Positions 9,965 to 20,294 are shown, counted from the first letter of the stretch. The stretch is DNA of 64,000 nt from JAAYTD01 sp964472015 (GCA_964472015.1 CAYYIP010000008.1:36956-100955), one strand, 5' to 3'. A program made the numbers and translations. Notes: generated from the sequence alone by a model not told the origin.

Positions 9965-11059
9965 TTAATCTCCAAGACATATTCCTATTCCTCTCGCAGT
10001 TTTCAAAAGATTATCATTTAAAGTAATGAACTTCATTTTACTTGTAGCTTCTTCTAACGATACAGATACTATACTGTTATGTTTATACGATACCATTTTA
10101 CCAAATTCTCCAGATTTTACCATTTCAAAACCTTTAACTCCAAATTGAGTTGCTAAAATTCTATCAAATGCTATTGGAATACCGCCGCGTTGCAAATGTC
10201 CCAAAACAGTTTCTCTTATATCTAATTCACATCCTGCTGCTTTTAGTTCTTCTCTTAATCTTACTGCTGCACCAGAAAGTTTTATATTATTATAACCTAT
10301 CTCGTTATTTGTTTTAAATGATACACTCCCATATTGCGGTTTAGCACCTTCTGCAATAACAATTACAGCAAATTCTTTTCCACTTTCTATTCTTTTATCT
10401 ATCATTTTTATTATACTATTTACATTATAGGGAATTTCAGGTATCAAACAAGCTTCTGCGCCTCCTGCAATTGCACTATTTAATGCTATCCACCCTGCAT
10501 CTCGTCCCATTACTTCCATAATAAGTATACGATTATGACTTGATGCTGTTGTAACGAGTTTATCTAGTGCTTCTGTAGCAATTTGTACTGCTGTTTGAAA
10601 TCCAAATGTAAAATCTGTTGCTGCTAAATCATTATCAATTGTTTTTGGTATTCCTATAATAGGTAATCCTTTTTCAAATAATTTTTGAGATATTTTTTGA
10701 GAACCATCTCCTCCAATATTAACAACTGCATCAATTCCTAATAATTGACATTTTTTTATCATTTCATCAGATCTGTCAACTATTTCCCAAGTTCCATCAT
10801 ATTTTTTTACTGGCCAAGAAAACGGTCCGCCTTTATTTGTAGTTTTAATAATAGTACCACCAAGTATATGAATTCCTGAAACTACTTGTGGAGTTAATAA
10901 TTTAATTTCAGTAGGTTCTTTTAATATTCCATTAAAAGATTGAATACTGCCCAATACTTCCCAATTTTTTTCTTGATATGCTCTTTTTACAAAAGCTCGA
11001 ATAACTGCATTTAATCCGGGGCAATCACCTCCCCCAGTTACTAACATTACTTTTTTCAT
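9965..11059 (-). CDS. pfkA: 6-phosphofructokinase (group III-like PfkA)
   Basis: 364 residues. The N-terminal GGGDCPGLNAVIRAF is the nucleotide-binding loop. GGDGS (residues 116-120) has glycine at the ATP/PPi-discriminating position, while PKTIDND (about 138-144) has lysine at the second discriminating position and the catalytic aspartate. MGRDAGWIAL is typical of group III enzymes. The Gly/Lys combination is known from ATP-dependent group III PFKs such as that of Streptomyces, so ATP use is likelier than pyrophosphate, but this is inference. The enzyme phosphorylates fructose 6-phosphate in glycolysis. Spaced 17 bp after mltB in a minus-strand run. Confidence 0.95.
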   Translation of the reverse strand: MKKVMLVTGGGDCPGLNAVIRAFVKRAYQEKNWEVLGSIQSFNGILKEPTEIKLLTPQVVSGIHILGGTIIKTTNKGGPFSWPVKKYDGTWEIVDRSDEMIKKCQLLGIDAVVNIGGDGSQKISQKLFEKGLPIIGIPKTIDNDLAATDFTFGFQTAVQIATEALDKLVTTASSHNRILIMEVMGRDAGWIALNSAIAGGAEACLIPEIPYNVNSIIKMIDKRIESGKEFAVIVIAEGAKPQYGSVSFKTNNEIGYNNIKLSGAAVRLREELKAAGCELDIRETVLGHLQRGGIPIAFDRILATQFGVKGFEMVKSGEFGKMVSYKHNSIVSVSLEEATSKMKFITLNDNLLKTARGIGICLGD

Positions 11060-11076
11060 AAATCTAGGTTTATTAA

Positions 11077-11991
11077 TTATTTTAACTTCTTTGATAATAT
11101 TAAAACAGCATCGACATATTTATTACTGTTATTATATGCAAAAATAGCTTTTCTTTGTTGCTCTTCATTATTATTATTCCATCCATGAACTTTTAAATAA
11201 TTAGCAATACTATAGACTGCATCTTCAAATTCAAAAAGATTTATATAATTATCATTATTTCCATCTACAGCCCATTTTTTATATGAAGATGGTAAAAACT
11301 GAGAATATCCAAATGCACCTGCCCATGAACCATATATATTATCAAATTTCAATTTATTTTCTTGTTCTAATTCATACATTGCTATTAATTCATTTATTGC
11401 CCAACTAGATTTTTTTTGACTTCTTTTATATATTTTATTTACTAAATTATTATATTCATCTTTGCTATATTTAGTACTATCTATTTCAGATATATTTATT
11501 TCAATATACTTAGGTAGATTTACTAGTGCAGTAGACAAAAATACACTAGGAATATGATTATTACCAGTATAAGTTCCTAATTTAGTTTCAACCCACAATA
11601 TAGCAACAATAATTTCTTTATTAACTTGATATTTATTCGATACTTCAGTAAGTAAACTATCGTATTGTATTAAAAATTCTTTAGTTTTAATTAATGATTT
11701 TCCTTTATAATTATGTGAATAGTCAATTTTTTGAAGATAACCCGTAACATTGATTTTTATATATTTTTCATCAAATTTAGTATTTTCACTATTTATTAAG
11801 TTAATAATAAACTTAGAATCTATACCTCGTTTTAATAAAGTATCTACTATAGGCGCAAAAATTTCAGCTTTATCTTTATTTATATTAATTGTTTGTATCT
11901 CTGTTTTATTAGCGCTAGAAGTATCTGAATTAAAAAAAAGGAACGTAATAAATATAAAAATTTTTAAAATAATACTTGTATCTAATATCAT
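11077..11991 (-). CDS. Lytic murein transglycosylase, MltB-like
   Basis: 304 residues with an N-terminal hydrophobic signal segment (about residues 7-27). The MltB/SLT_2 catalytic domain has ILWVETKLGTYTG with the putative catalytic Glu (about residue 136), then GSWAGAFGYSQFLPSSY and DAVYSIANYLKVHGW, all family hallmarks. It cleaves peptidoglycan glycan strands to 1,6-anhydro products in the periplasm. The protein is slightly shorter than E. coli MltB and shows no lipobox. It sits in a minus-strand run with the GT9 and dacB genes, all concerned with the cell envelope. Confidence 0.88.
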   Translation of the reverse strand: MILDTSIILKIFIFITFLFFNSDTSSANKTEIQTININKDKAEIFAPIVDTLLKRGIDSKFIINLINSENTKFDEKYIKINVTGYLQKIDYSHNYKGKSLIKTKEFLIQYDSLLTEVSNKYQVNKEIIVAILWVETKLGTYTGNNHIPSVFLSTALVNLPKYIEINISEIDSTKYSKDEYNNLVNKIYKRSQKKSSWAINELIAMYELEQENKLKFDNIYGSWAGAFGYSQFLPSSYKKWAVDGNNDNYINLFEFEDAVYSIANYLKVHGWNNNNEEQQRKAIFAYNNSNKYVDAVLILSKKLK

Positions 11992-12020
11992 AATTTCAAT
12001 ATTTTTGTTAGCTAAAATAT

Positions 12021-13130
12021 TTATTTGGTATATTCAATATTGTATAACTTTTGTATTGCATCAAAAACCTGAGTTGTTTTTATATTTCGTATAGAATTTT
12101 CTATTGTTTCAATAGGAATAAAATTAACTTTATAAGGATACCAAGGTTGATGTTGAGTATTAGCTTGTTTTATATATAAAACTACAATTGGAATTTTATA
12201 TGCAGAAGCTAAATGAACTATAGATGTGTCTGGTGATATTATAAAATTACATTTAGATACTTCAAAAGCAAAGTCATCAAATGTGTTACATTGAACTATT
12301 ATAATGTCATTAAATTTTTGTTTTAAATTATTAGTAACTTCTTTATATTCTGAAGTAGAAAAAATTCTTATTTCTATATTAGTGTATTTTTCTTTTATAA
12401 ATTTTATTAGTTTTATATTATTTTCTACACCCCAAAATCTATTAGGACTACTGCCTGATAAATTAATACAAAATTTAAATATATCTTTTTTATTATCTAT
12501 ACTTTTATTATTAATATTTTTATTAATTTTATCATTATTATATTCAATATATAGATCTTCATTTTGTGGATTAATTCCAAAAGGATATAATAAAGTAGCA
12601 GTTCGTTCTACAATATTAGTATTAAATCTATCAAGCATTGGTACTATATAATCATAAATCATATAATTTGATTTATCTATTCCTAATGCTAATTTTGGAT
12701 TAATATATTTTATAATAAAAGATGAAGTTGTAGAAACTGTTTCAAACGCATCAATAACTAAATCATATTTTTCTTTTTTTAAATTATTAAGTAAACGAAT
12801 TGAATTAAATATATTTTTATTATAGCACCAATATTTATTTATATAATTTTTTATACAATTTTTAGCACAAAAATTATATTTACTTAATAAAATATCAATA
12901 TTAGCAGTTGGAAAATGTTCTCTTAAAATTCTAATAAAAGGTGTTGAAACAATAAGGTCTCCTATTCTATCTTGCCTTAATATTAATATTTTTATATTAT
13001 GTAAATTTATTTCTTTATTAGCAATAAATATATTTTTTACTTCGTTACACTTTTGTGTCTTACGTTCAGAAATAACAAAATAATTTAATATTTTTTTTAT
13101 TTTTAATTCTATTTGTTTTAAAAATTTCAT
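12021..13130 (-). CDS. Glycosyltransferase family 9 (heptosyltransferase-like)
   Basis: 369 residues with the GT9 (WaaF/WaaC-type) hallmarks: ILRQDRIGDLIVSTPFIRIL (about residues 49-68) for the N-terminal Rossmann domain, NLSGSSPNRFWG (about 223), and SPDTSIVHLASAYKIPIVVLY (about 304-324) near the nucleotide-sugar site. GT9 enzymes transfer ADP-heptose or related sugars to lipid A core at the inner membrane. A gmhA gene at 23213 supports heptose synthesis in this organism. It starts 1 bp after the dacB stop, so the two are translationally close. The exact acceptor sugar is unknown. Confidence 0.87.
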   Translation of the reverse strand: MKFLKQIELKIKKILNYFVISERKTQKCNEVKNIFIANKEINLHNIKILILRQDRIGDLIVSTPFIRILREHFPTANIDILLSKYNFCAKNCIKNYINKYWCYNKNIFNSIRLLNNLKKEKYDLVIDAFETVSTTSSFIIKYINPKLALGIDKSNYMIYDYIVPMLDRFNTNIVERTATLLYPFGINPQNEDLYIEYNNDKINKNINNKSIDNKKDIFKFCINLSGSSPNRFWGVENNIKLIKFIKEKYTNIEIRIFSTSEYKEVTNNLKQKFNDIIIVQCNTFDDFAFEVSKCNFIISPDTSIVHLASAYKIPIVVLYIKQANTQHQPWYPYKVNFIPIETIENSIRNIKTTQVFDAIQKLYNIEYTK

Positions 13131-13131
13131 T

Positions 13132-14760
13132 TTAATAATTAGCTAATAATTCTCCTAATTTATTTTCAATCATTTTATATGCACCTATATTGGGTCCATT
13201 AAATATAAATGAAAATATTAATTTATCTCCATTTTTTGTATTTACATATCCTGCTAGAGAACTAACATTAGATAAGGTACCTGTTTTAGCATATAAATTA
13301 TTTTCAGCAGCAGTGTTTTTCATCCTTTTTCGTAATGTACCATCATTACCAGCAATACTCAAAGATGCATATAAATTATCATAAAAATTATTTTTATACA
13401 TATATATTAGTATATTTGTTAATAATTCAGAGGTTATATTATTTCTACGTGATAATCCTGATCCATCATTTAATAAAAATCCGTCTGGTAAAAAATTTAA
13501 TTTTTTTAATATATTTTTAGTTATTAATTTCGAATTTTCAACACAATTTATATTATTTCCACTTACTGCACCATTTAATTTAAATAATGTTTCTGCTAAA
13601 TAATTATCACTAAATTTATTTGTTGGAATAATAATATCATTAATATTTCGTTTAAATGTATAAATTAATATTTTGTTTTCTATTTCATTTTTAATAAGTT
13701 CTTTTTTATCAACACATCCAGAGACATTAATTCCAACGGCACCTAATCTATCTTTTAATGCATAAGCTGTTATAAGAACTGGATCTTTTATATAATATTG
13801 ATAAGTATAAGTTTTATTTCTCTTTAGAGATCCTTTTACATAAAAGCATTGTTTACCATCTTGTCTCATTGATGTTGTAATTCTAATAGATGGTAATTTA
13901 GATTTCTTATTTGTTTTTTTTGTTATATTTTTTTTCTTATTTTTTGCTGCAACTAAGTTATAACTATCACCTGAATATAATTTATAATTTAATTCTTCAT
14001 AATAAAAATTGTTATATAAATTATTTTCATCTAAATAATTTTCGTTAGCAGTAACAATTGCATCTACTGATGATACAAATCCGGAAGAAGCAGGTTTAAA
14101 TTGAACATTAACAGATTTTCCAGGTATTGTACCTGCTGTAACAATTACAGTAACGATATTTTTTTCAAGAGATAATGCAGTTATTGGTGCTACTGCTTCT
14201 ACTTCATCAATATCATTACTATATTTAAATCTATTAGTTTCAGCATCAAAAAAAGAACCGTCACCATAAATATTTCCATTTATTTTATTTATTCCATATT
14301 TTTTTATTTCAGCTGCTATATTTTCTAAATCGTTTATATTAAAAATAGGATCGCCACCGCCAACTATATATAAATTTCCATTTAAAGTCCCTTTATTTAA
14401 CTGTCCTTCCATATATACTTTTGTAGAAATTTGATATTCCTGTCCTAATTGATAAAAAGAAGTAAATGTAGTAAATAGTTTAGTATTAGAAGCCGGAACA
14501 AGTAATTTTTTATGATTATAAGTATATATCCATTTATTTAGTTTTGTAGAATATACAGATAAGCCATATTTTGTTCTAGATAAATTAGGATTATTATATA
14601 ATAGGTTATTTATATCTGTGTTTATTGTTTTATAATCAAAAGTTGTATGAATATTTTCATTTAGTTGGTTTAGATATAGAGTGTTTGTATCTGCAAATGC
14701 AACTCCATAAAATAGAACAACTATTAAAAATATTTTTTTTATTTTTGATATATTATTCAT
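13132..14760 (-). CDS. dacB: D-alanyl-D-alanine carboxypeptidase/endopeptidase, PBP4 (peptidase S13)
   Basis: 542 residues with a signal peptide (about residues 1-23, ending FADTN). The penicillin-binding signatures appear in order: SNTK (Ser91-Lys94, the SxxK acylation motif in VPASNTKLFT), SDN (in NKFSDNYLAETLF), and KTG (in YAKTGTLSNVSSLAGYV). The large insertion between SxxK and SxN is typical of the S13 family. It trims peptide stems and cross-links in the periplasm. It is the first gene of the dacB-GT9-mltB-pfkA minus-strand run, with gaps of 1 to 29 bp. Confidence 0.95.
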   Translation of the reverse strand: MNNISKIKKIFLIVVLFYGVAFADTNTLYLNQLNENIHTTFDYKTINTDINNLLYNNPNLSRTKYGLSVYSTKLNKWIYTYNHKKLLVPASNTKLFTTFTSFYQLGQEYQISTKVYMEGQLNKGTLNGNLYIVGGGDPIFNINDLENIAAEIKKYGINKINGNIYGDGSFFDAETNRFKYSNDIDEVEAVAPITALSLEKNIVTVIVTAGTIPGKSVNVQFKPASSGFVSSVDAIVTANENYLDENNLYNNFYYEELNYKLYSGDSYNLVAAKNKKKNITKKTNKKSKLPSIRITTSMRQDGKQCFYVKGSLKRNKTYTYQYYIKDPVLITAYALKDRLGAVGINVSGCVDKKELIKNEIENKILIYTFKRNINDIIIPTNKFSDNYLAETLFKLNGAVSGNNINCVENSKLITKNILKKLNFLPDGFLLNDGSGLSRRNNITSELLTNILIYMYKNNFYDNLYASLSIAGNDGTLRKRMKNTAAENNLYAKTGTLSNVSSLAGYVNTKNGDKLIFSFIFNGPNIGAYKMIENKLGELLANY

Positions 14761-14936
14761 ATTTTTATGTGGTTTTTATAATATATTAAGCTTAATATAA
14801 ATATTTTATTTATATTTTTAGATGAAAGTTAAAGAATATAAATAAATTTTAATATTTTATATTCTCTACTTAATTAAATATTTTTATGATAATTTATTAA
14901 TTTAGTACTTATAGTATTTAGCAAAAATTTATAGAA

Positions 14937-15932
14937 TTATAATTTTACAATAACACGTCCAAATTGTTTTCCAGCAAGCATAATATCTATTTCTGAACTT
15001 AATTCATTAAGTGTTATTTCTTTTACTAAATATTCTATATTAGGCAATCTTAATTCATTTTCTAGTTTTTCCCAGATTTCCATTCTTTTATTCATAGGTG
15101 TTTCTGCTGCTGCAATACCTATTAGACGCACGCCTCTTAAAATAAAAGGAAATACAGTAACATTTAACATTATAGACGCAACATTTCCACAGTTAACTAC
15201 TACTCCTCCATATTTCATAGATTTTAAAACAGTGCTTAAAATATTACCTCCGACAGTATCAAATGCACCTATCCATTGATATTTTAATAACCCTCGTTCT
15301 GATTTATCATCAATTGCTTCACGTCCTATAATTGTTTTAGCGCCTGCTTTTTCTAATAATTGATATTGTTCTTTCTTACCACTTGATGCAGTAACATCAT
15401 AACCTAGCTTAGACAGCATTATAACTGCCATAATTCCTACTCCACCTGTTGCACCAGTAACTAATATTTTCCCATCTTCTCTATTGATTCCACTATTAAT
15501 AATTTCATTTACACCGATTGCAGCAGTAAAGCCTGCAGTACCGATAACCATAGCATCTCGCAATGAAATTGTTTTTGGTAAAGGCATAACCCAATTTGTT
15601 GGCACGCTTATATATTCACTATATCCTCCAGGAGTATTCATTCCTAAATCATATCCCATACAAATAACTTTATCTCCTACTTTAAATTTATTACTTTTAG
15701 AAGCAACAACAATACCGGCGGAATCAATACCAGGAGTATGTGGATATAATTTAGTTATACCTTTATGTCCATTAGCAGAAAGTGCATCTTTATAATTAAG
15801 AGAAGAATATTTAACATTTATAATTATATCATTATCTGGTAAATCTATTATTCTTTTTTTAGCAACTAATCGTTCAACTCCTGTCTGAGTTGTAGAAACA
15901 ACTAAAGCATTAAATATATCTTCTTTTTTCAT
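14937..15932 (-). CDS. YhdH/AcuI-type zinc-free quinone oxidoreductase (acryloyl-CoA reductase-like)
   Basis: 331 residues of the MDR superfamily. The start has NALVV..TQTGVE, then SSLNYKDALSANG, PHTPGIDSAGIVV, and the NADPH-binding loop GATGGVGIMAVIMLSKLGYDV (about residues 151-171). No structural zinc cysteine cluster is present, as expected for the YhdH/YhfP group. Characterised members reduce acryloyl-CoA to propionyl-CoA with NADPH, but the substrate here cannot be fixed from sequence. It stands alone, with more than 170 bp on either side. Confidence 0.85.
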   Translation of the reverse strand: MKKEDIFNALVVSTTQTGVERLVAKKRIIDLPDNDIIINVKYSSLNYKDALSANGHKGITKLYPHTPGIDSAGIVVASKSNKFKVGDKVICMGYDLGMNTPGGYSEYISVPTNWVMPLPKTISLRDAMVIGTAGFTAAIGVNEIINSGINREDGKILVTGATGGVGIMAVIMLSKLGYDVTASSGKKEQYQLLEKAGAKTIIGREAIDDKSERGLLKYQWIGAFDTVGGNILSTVLKSMKYGGVVVNCGNVASIMLNVTVFPFILRGVRLIGIAAAETPMNKRMEIWEKLENELRLPNIEYLVKEITLNELSSEIDIMLAGKQFGRVIVKL

Positions 15933-16289
15933 AATTGTATTATTATTTATTTTACAAAGCTTAACTTAAATAACAAAAATACAAAAATAAATATAAAAAT
16001 TTAAGACAAATAATTAATCTATATTAATTGGACTTATGTATAATATAAGTAATATAATTATTATTATTTTGTTATTAAAATTATAGTTAAAATATATTAT
16101 TTAAATTAATTTTAGTTATTTTATAATTTTAATAATTACTAATATAAATAGTAACATAAAAAATAATAAAAATGTTATTTATAATTTTTATGTTTTTATA
16201 GTTATTTTTTTGTAAATTTGTAGCTTTATAATTTCTAAAATAAAATAAAATTCTAAATATTAAGTAATTAAAAAACAACACTCAATTTT
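15933..16289 (+). other. Divergent intergenic region (357 bp)
   Basis: No ORF of note. Extremely AT-rich sequence between the YhdH-type gene (minus) and the S8 protease (plus). The only recognisable element is TAAATTTG at 16213-16220, about 70 bp before the protease start. Confidence 0.6.
16213..16220 (+). promoter_or_regulatory. TAAATTTG -7-like element upstream of the S8 protease
   Basis: The sequence TTTTTTTGTAAATTTGTAG contains the Bacteroidota -7 consensus. A -33 TTTG at the expected distance is not clear. Confidence 0.45.
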
Positions 16290-18488
16290 ATGAAAAAAAT
16301 ATTATCAAATTTAATAATAATTAATAGTTTATTTTTATTATTACTTACTTACAATATTTATTCTCAAAATAATGTATCTTTAGAAACTTATATACTAATA
16401 CAACAATACAATCATAACAAAACAAATATAGCAGATTTTAAAAAGCAATATAATTTACTAGATGAAACAGATTTAACAATAAAAGCCTTTATCACTTATA
16501 ATGATAATTTATTATTTGAAAATCTTGAAAAACTTGGTTGTAAAATAGGATTAAAGACAGATAAAATAATAACAATAACAATTCCAATTGATAAATTAGA
16601 AGAAGTTGCAGCATTGTCAGGAGTATTACAAATAAGTATAGAATCAAAAGTTAATTCAACCTTAGATAAAGCATTACCAACTGCAAATATACAACAAGTC
16701 CATTTAGGAGAAGGATTAGATAGAAAATATGATGGTACTGGTGTAATTATTGGAATAACAGATTGGGGGTTTGATTTTGGACATTCAATGTTTAAAACAA
16801 AAGATGGTAAATCACGCATAAAAAGGGTCTGGATAACTAATGATGAAACAGGAAATCCGCCAAATGGATATAATGGTACATTATATACAGATTCTTCGTT
16901 CATAGCAACAAAATTATTATATAGTAGTGATAAAGATAATCATGGAACTCATGTTATGGGAATTGCAGCAGGTACAGAAGTACAAGGGACAAAATCAACT
17001 TATTCTGGTGTGGCTCCCGGTGCAGATATAGTTGCTGTTGAACTTTACGGTGTAACTAAAATAGATAATCCAAAGGTAAGTTTACTAGAAACAGTAGATT
17101 ATATTTTTAAATATGCTGATAGTGTTAATAAACCAGTTGTAATAAATATGAGTTTAGGTTCTACACTACATCCAGGCGATGGAACTTCAGAAAGAGATAT
17201 TATATTATCATACTTAATAAATAAAAATCCTAAGGGTAAGATTATTGTAGCTTCTGCGGGTAATAATGGGTATTCTAATATGCACAAAGAATATAAATTT
17301 AACAATGATACTTGTGCATTTGGTATAAGTAGTGCTGGGTCATATAATAATAATAATAAAGGTACTAGATGTGTAAATATATGGGGTAATAGAAATGATA
17401 ACTTTAAAGCTATAGTAATTATAAAATGTGAAGATGGTAGAGAATATAAATCTAAATGGTATGCTACTAATAATGCAATGAATATTCAAGAAATACTTTT
17501 AGATAATCAAATAAGTTTATGGATAAGGACAAACTCAGCTTACATATTTAATGAAAAACCATTTATTACTATATATGCTTATGGCTTATCAAAGAATGAT
17601 AAAATGAATGTTTATGTTGTTTCCGACAATGCAAATGTTCATATTTGGAATGCAAATGGAGCTATGATATTTGATACAACATATTCTGAAATTATTGGTG
17701 ATAATGAATATTCAATTGGTTCGCCCGGAATAATAGATGATGTTATTACAGTTGGTGCAAGTGTATCACGTACAACAACAGAAAGTTTAACAGGAACAGT
17801 AACAAATGGATATTCAGGAAAATTAAATGGAATTGCTAATTTTTCTTCACATGGTCCTAGTACTAATGGTACTATAAAACCTGATATTGTAGGTGCAGGT
17901 AGTGTTATTTATTCTGCTTTAAATCCTTATTGCGCATTATCTTCATATGAAGAAAATACTTATTTAGTAGACGAAATAAATACAGCAAATAGTTGTGATT
18001 ATTTATATGCAATGAGTGGGACTTCAATGTCGGCTCCTTTAGTTTCTGGCATTGTAGCACTAATGTTAGAAATAAATCCTAATTTAACTAATAAAGAGAT
18101 AAAAGATATTTTACGAATAACTGCTATAAATGATGAATTTACTGGTGATGCAAAAGAAAATAAAAATTCTATATGGGGTTGGGGCAAAATTGATGCATTA
18201 TCTATAATGAAAAAATTAGAAAATATTTCAATAGATACAAATAAATCAATTAATAATAATATATTAATTGTTCCTTTTCCTATTGTTAAAAATAAAATAT
18301 ATATTAATATAGAAAATATTTCAAATAATAATATGCCTTCATTAGTTCAGATATTTGATATAAATGGAAATTTAGTGTTTATTTCAAGTATTAACAATGA
18401 AAAAGAATTTGATGTTTCTAACTTATCAAATGGTAATTATTTTATAAAAATAAATAATGAGATTAGAAACTTTATTATTATTAAATAA
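16290..18488 (+). CDS. Secreted subtilisin-like (S8) serine protease with T9SS sorting domain
   Basis: 732 residues. A signal peptide (about residues 1-25) and an N-terminal prodomain-like region precede a subtilase domain with the complete triad: Asp158 in GIITDWG-like context (GVIIGITDWG), His218 in DNHGTHVMG, and Ser579 in SGTSMSAPLVSG. An insertion of about 150 residues between His and Ser makes it longer than classical subtilisins. The last ~70 residues (VQIFDINGNLVF ... LSNGNYFIKINN) are a T9SS type A sorting domain, so it is likely exported to the surface or medium. It is followed 61 bp later by the polyprenyl synthase gene. Confidence 0.93.
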   Translation: MKKILSNLIIINSLFLLLLTYNIYSQNNVSLETYILIQQYNHNKTNIADFKKQYNLLDETDLTIKAFITYNDNLLFENLEKLGCKIGLKTDKIITITIPIDKLEEVAALSGVLQISIESKVNSTLDKALPTANIQQVHLGEGLDRKYDGTGVIIGITDWGFDFGHSMFKTKDGKSRIKRVWITNDETGNPPNGYNGTLYTDSSFIATKLLYSSDKDNHGTHVMGIAAGTEVQGTKSTYSGVAPGADIVAVELYGVTKIDNPKVSLLETVDYIFKYADSVNKPVVINMSLGSTLHPGDGTSERDIILSYLINKNPKGKIIVASAGNNGYSNMHKEYKFNNDTCAFGISSAGSYNNNNKGTRCVNIWGNRNDNFKAIVIIKCEDGREYKSKWYATNNAMNIQEILLDNQISLWIRTNSAYIFNEKPFITIYAYGLSKNDKMNVYVVSDNANVHIWNANGAMIFDTTYSEIIGDNEYSIGSPGIIDDVITVGASVSRTTTESLTGTVTNGYSGKLNGIANFSSHGPSTNGTIKPDIVGAGSVIYSALNPYCALSSYEENTYLVDEINTANSCDYLYAMSGTSMSAPLVSGIVALMLEINPNLTNKEIKDILRITAINDEFTGDAKENKNSIWGWGKIDALSIMKKLENISIDTNKSINNNILIVPFPIVKNKIYINIENISNNNMPSLVQIFDINGNLVFISSINNEKEFDVSNLSNGNYFIKINNEIRNFIIIK

Positions 18489-18549
18489 AATTATTAATTA
18501 TAATTGATTTGATATAATTAAATAAAAATATACTTTAAATAAAATATAT

Positions 18550-19527
18550 ATGACTCTTTCTGAAATACTATTACCAATAAACAATTTACAAGTAGAATTT
18601 GAAAAATATTTTACAAATTTAGTACACTCAGAGGTAGAACTTTTAAATGAAGTATTAACATATGTTACTAATACTGTAGGAAAAAGATTACGACCAAATT
18701 TAATGTTGCTTGTTGCAGCAGCTTTAGGAAATATTAACGATCGTATTTATAACAATGCAGCAATGATTGAATTATTACATACTTCTACTTTAATTCATGA
18801 TGATATTGTCGATAAGTCATTAAAAAGACGTAACAAACCTTCAGTAAATGCGAAATGGGATAATAAAATAGCAGTATTATCAGGCGATTTTATTATTGCA
18901 TATATATTACGTACGGCTTTAAAAAACAAAGAAATGGATTTTTTAGAAGTATGTTTTGATACTATTGAAATAATGACAGAAGGTGAATTATTAGCAATAC
19001 AACAAAGTAATATAGTTGATTTCAAAGAAGATATGTATTATAAAATTATTTTTGCAAAAACTGCATCTTTAATTTCATCATCATGTTATATTAGTGCTAA
19101 TATTGCTTCAAAAGGTAATTCTAAATATGTAGAACCATTAAAAAAATATGGCGAGTATGTTGGAATGGCTTTTCAAATACGAGATGATATCTTTGATTAT
19201 ATTTCTAATAGTAATACAATAGGAAAGCCAGTTGGAAATGATATAAGAGAACGTAAATTAACATTACCATTAATATATGCGTTAAGTCAAACAACGGAAA
19301 CAAAACGATTAGAAATTTTATCTTTAATAAAAACGAATAAATTAAGTAATAATAAAATACATCAGATAATAGATTTTACTATTGAACAAGGTGGTATTGA
19401 ATATGCAATGAATAAAGCAAAAAAATTTGTAGAACGTGCTATTGAATGTATTACTTTTTTACCTATATCAAAAGAAAAAAAATCATTAATAGAATTTGCT
19501 CACTATGTAATAACACGTAATAAATAA
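18550..19527 (+). CDS. Polyprenyl diphosphate synthase (trans-isoprenyl)
   Basis: 325 residues, typical of long-chain prenyl synthases (IspB/HepT class). The first aspartate-rich motif is HDDIVDKSLKRR (about residues 82-93) and the second is QIRDDIFDY (about 210-218), both intact. It elongates FPP with IPP to the side chain of menaquinone or an undecaprenyl-type carrier. The following MqnA-like gene 8 bp downstream favours a quinone role, but product length cannot be read from sequence. Confidence 0.93.
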   Translation: MTLSEILLPINNLQVEFEKYFTNLVHSEVELLNEVLTYVTNTVGKRLRPNLMLLVAAALGNINDRIYNNAAMIELLHTSTLIHDDIVDKSLKRRNKPSVNAKWDNKIAVLSGDFIIAYILRTALKNKEMDFLEVCFDTIEIMTEGELLAIQQSNIVDFKEDMYYKIIFAKTASLISSSCYISANIASKGNSKYVEPLKKYGEYVGMAFQIRDDIFDYISNSNTIGKPVGNDIRERKLTLPLIYALSQTTETKRLEILSLIKTNKLSNNKIHQIIDFTIEQGGIEYAMNKAKKFVERAIECITFLPISKEKKSLIEFAHYVITRNK

Positions 19528-19535
19528 TATAAAAT

Positions 19536-20294
19536 ATGAAAAATATAATTATATCTAATAATAAATTATTAGAACCACTTTATAATAATTTAAATAAGAA
19601 AGAATTTAATATAGAAATATTATCAGAATTAAAATGTATACAAGAAATAAAAAATAATAATTTTGAGTTAGCATTAATTTCTCCTCTAGTCTATACATCT
19701 GTTTTAGGAATTAACGATTTCAGGATTATACCAGCTAACATGCTTATTTTAGAAGATTATACAAATTCATTAACGATTAATATAAAACAAAACCGACAAT
19801 TTTTACAAAAAATATATTTCTCAGAAATCAATGAGTTTATGATAATTGCTACTAAATTAGTGCTATTAGAAAGATTTAATATTTCACCTGAACTAACGAT
19901 TAATATTGAAGAAGCAGATATTATTGTAAACAATGAAAAAGACATTATAACAGATTGTTTTGACATTGATTTAACAGAAGATTGGTATGATACATTTGAA
20001 GTTCCTTTGGTTACTGGTTTTTGGATTGTAAATAACGAAAATACCGAAGTTATTAAAGACGCTATAAAATTAGTAAATAATTTTTCTAATATATTACAAA
20101 AAGAAGAAGTTATAACAAAAGATTATAATGAAACGTATTTACGTATTGGAAAGAAATATTGGACTTGGAATGATAATTTTAGACAATATTTTGAAAAAAT
20201 TTTTGATATATTATATTATAATAGTTATTCTGAACATATTGCTGATGTAAAATTATTAAATGAAACCTATTCAAATTTTAATGAAATTATTTAA
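19536..20294 (+). CDS. MqnA-like (periplasmic-binding-protein fold) protein, putative menaquinone biosynthesis
   Basis: 252 residues, no signal peptide. The pattern ELALISPLVYTS, KIYFSEINEF, EADIIVNNEKD and DLTEDWYDTFEVPLVTGFWIV resembles the MqnA/MqnD (chorismate dehydratase) family, where a bound aromatic acid sits between two lobes and the segment D.t..W...t.lP.v.g.W is conserved. It is somewhat shorter than typical MqnA and divergent. Being 8 bp behind a polyprenyl synthase supports a place in the futalosine route to menaquinone. An alternative is a generic substrate-binding-like protein. Confidence 0.5.
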   Translation: MKNIIISNNKLLEPLYNNLNKKEFNIEILSELKCIQEIKNNNFELALISPLVYTSVLGINDFRIIPANMLILEDYTNSLTINIKQNRQFLQKIYFSEINEFMIIATKLVLLERFNISPELTINIEEADIIVNNEKDIITDCFDIDLTEDWYDTFEVPLVTGFWIVNNENTEVIKDAIKLVNNFSNILQKEEVITKDYNETYLRIGKKYWTWNDNFRQYFEKIFDILYYNSYSEHIADVKLLNETYSNFNEII

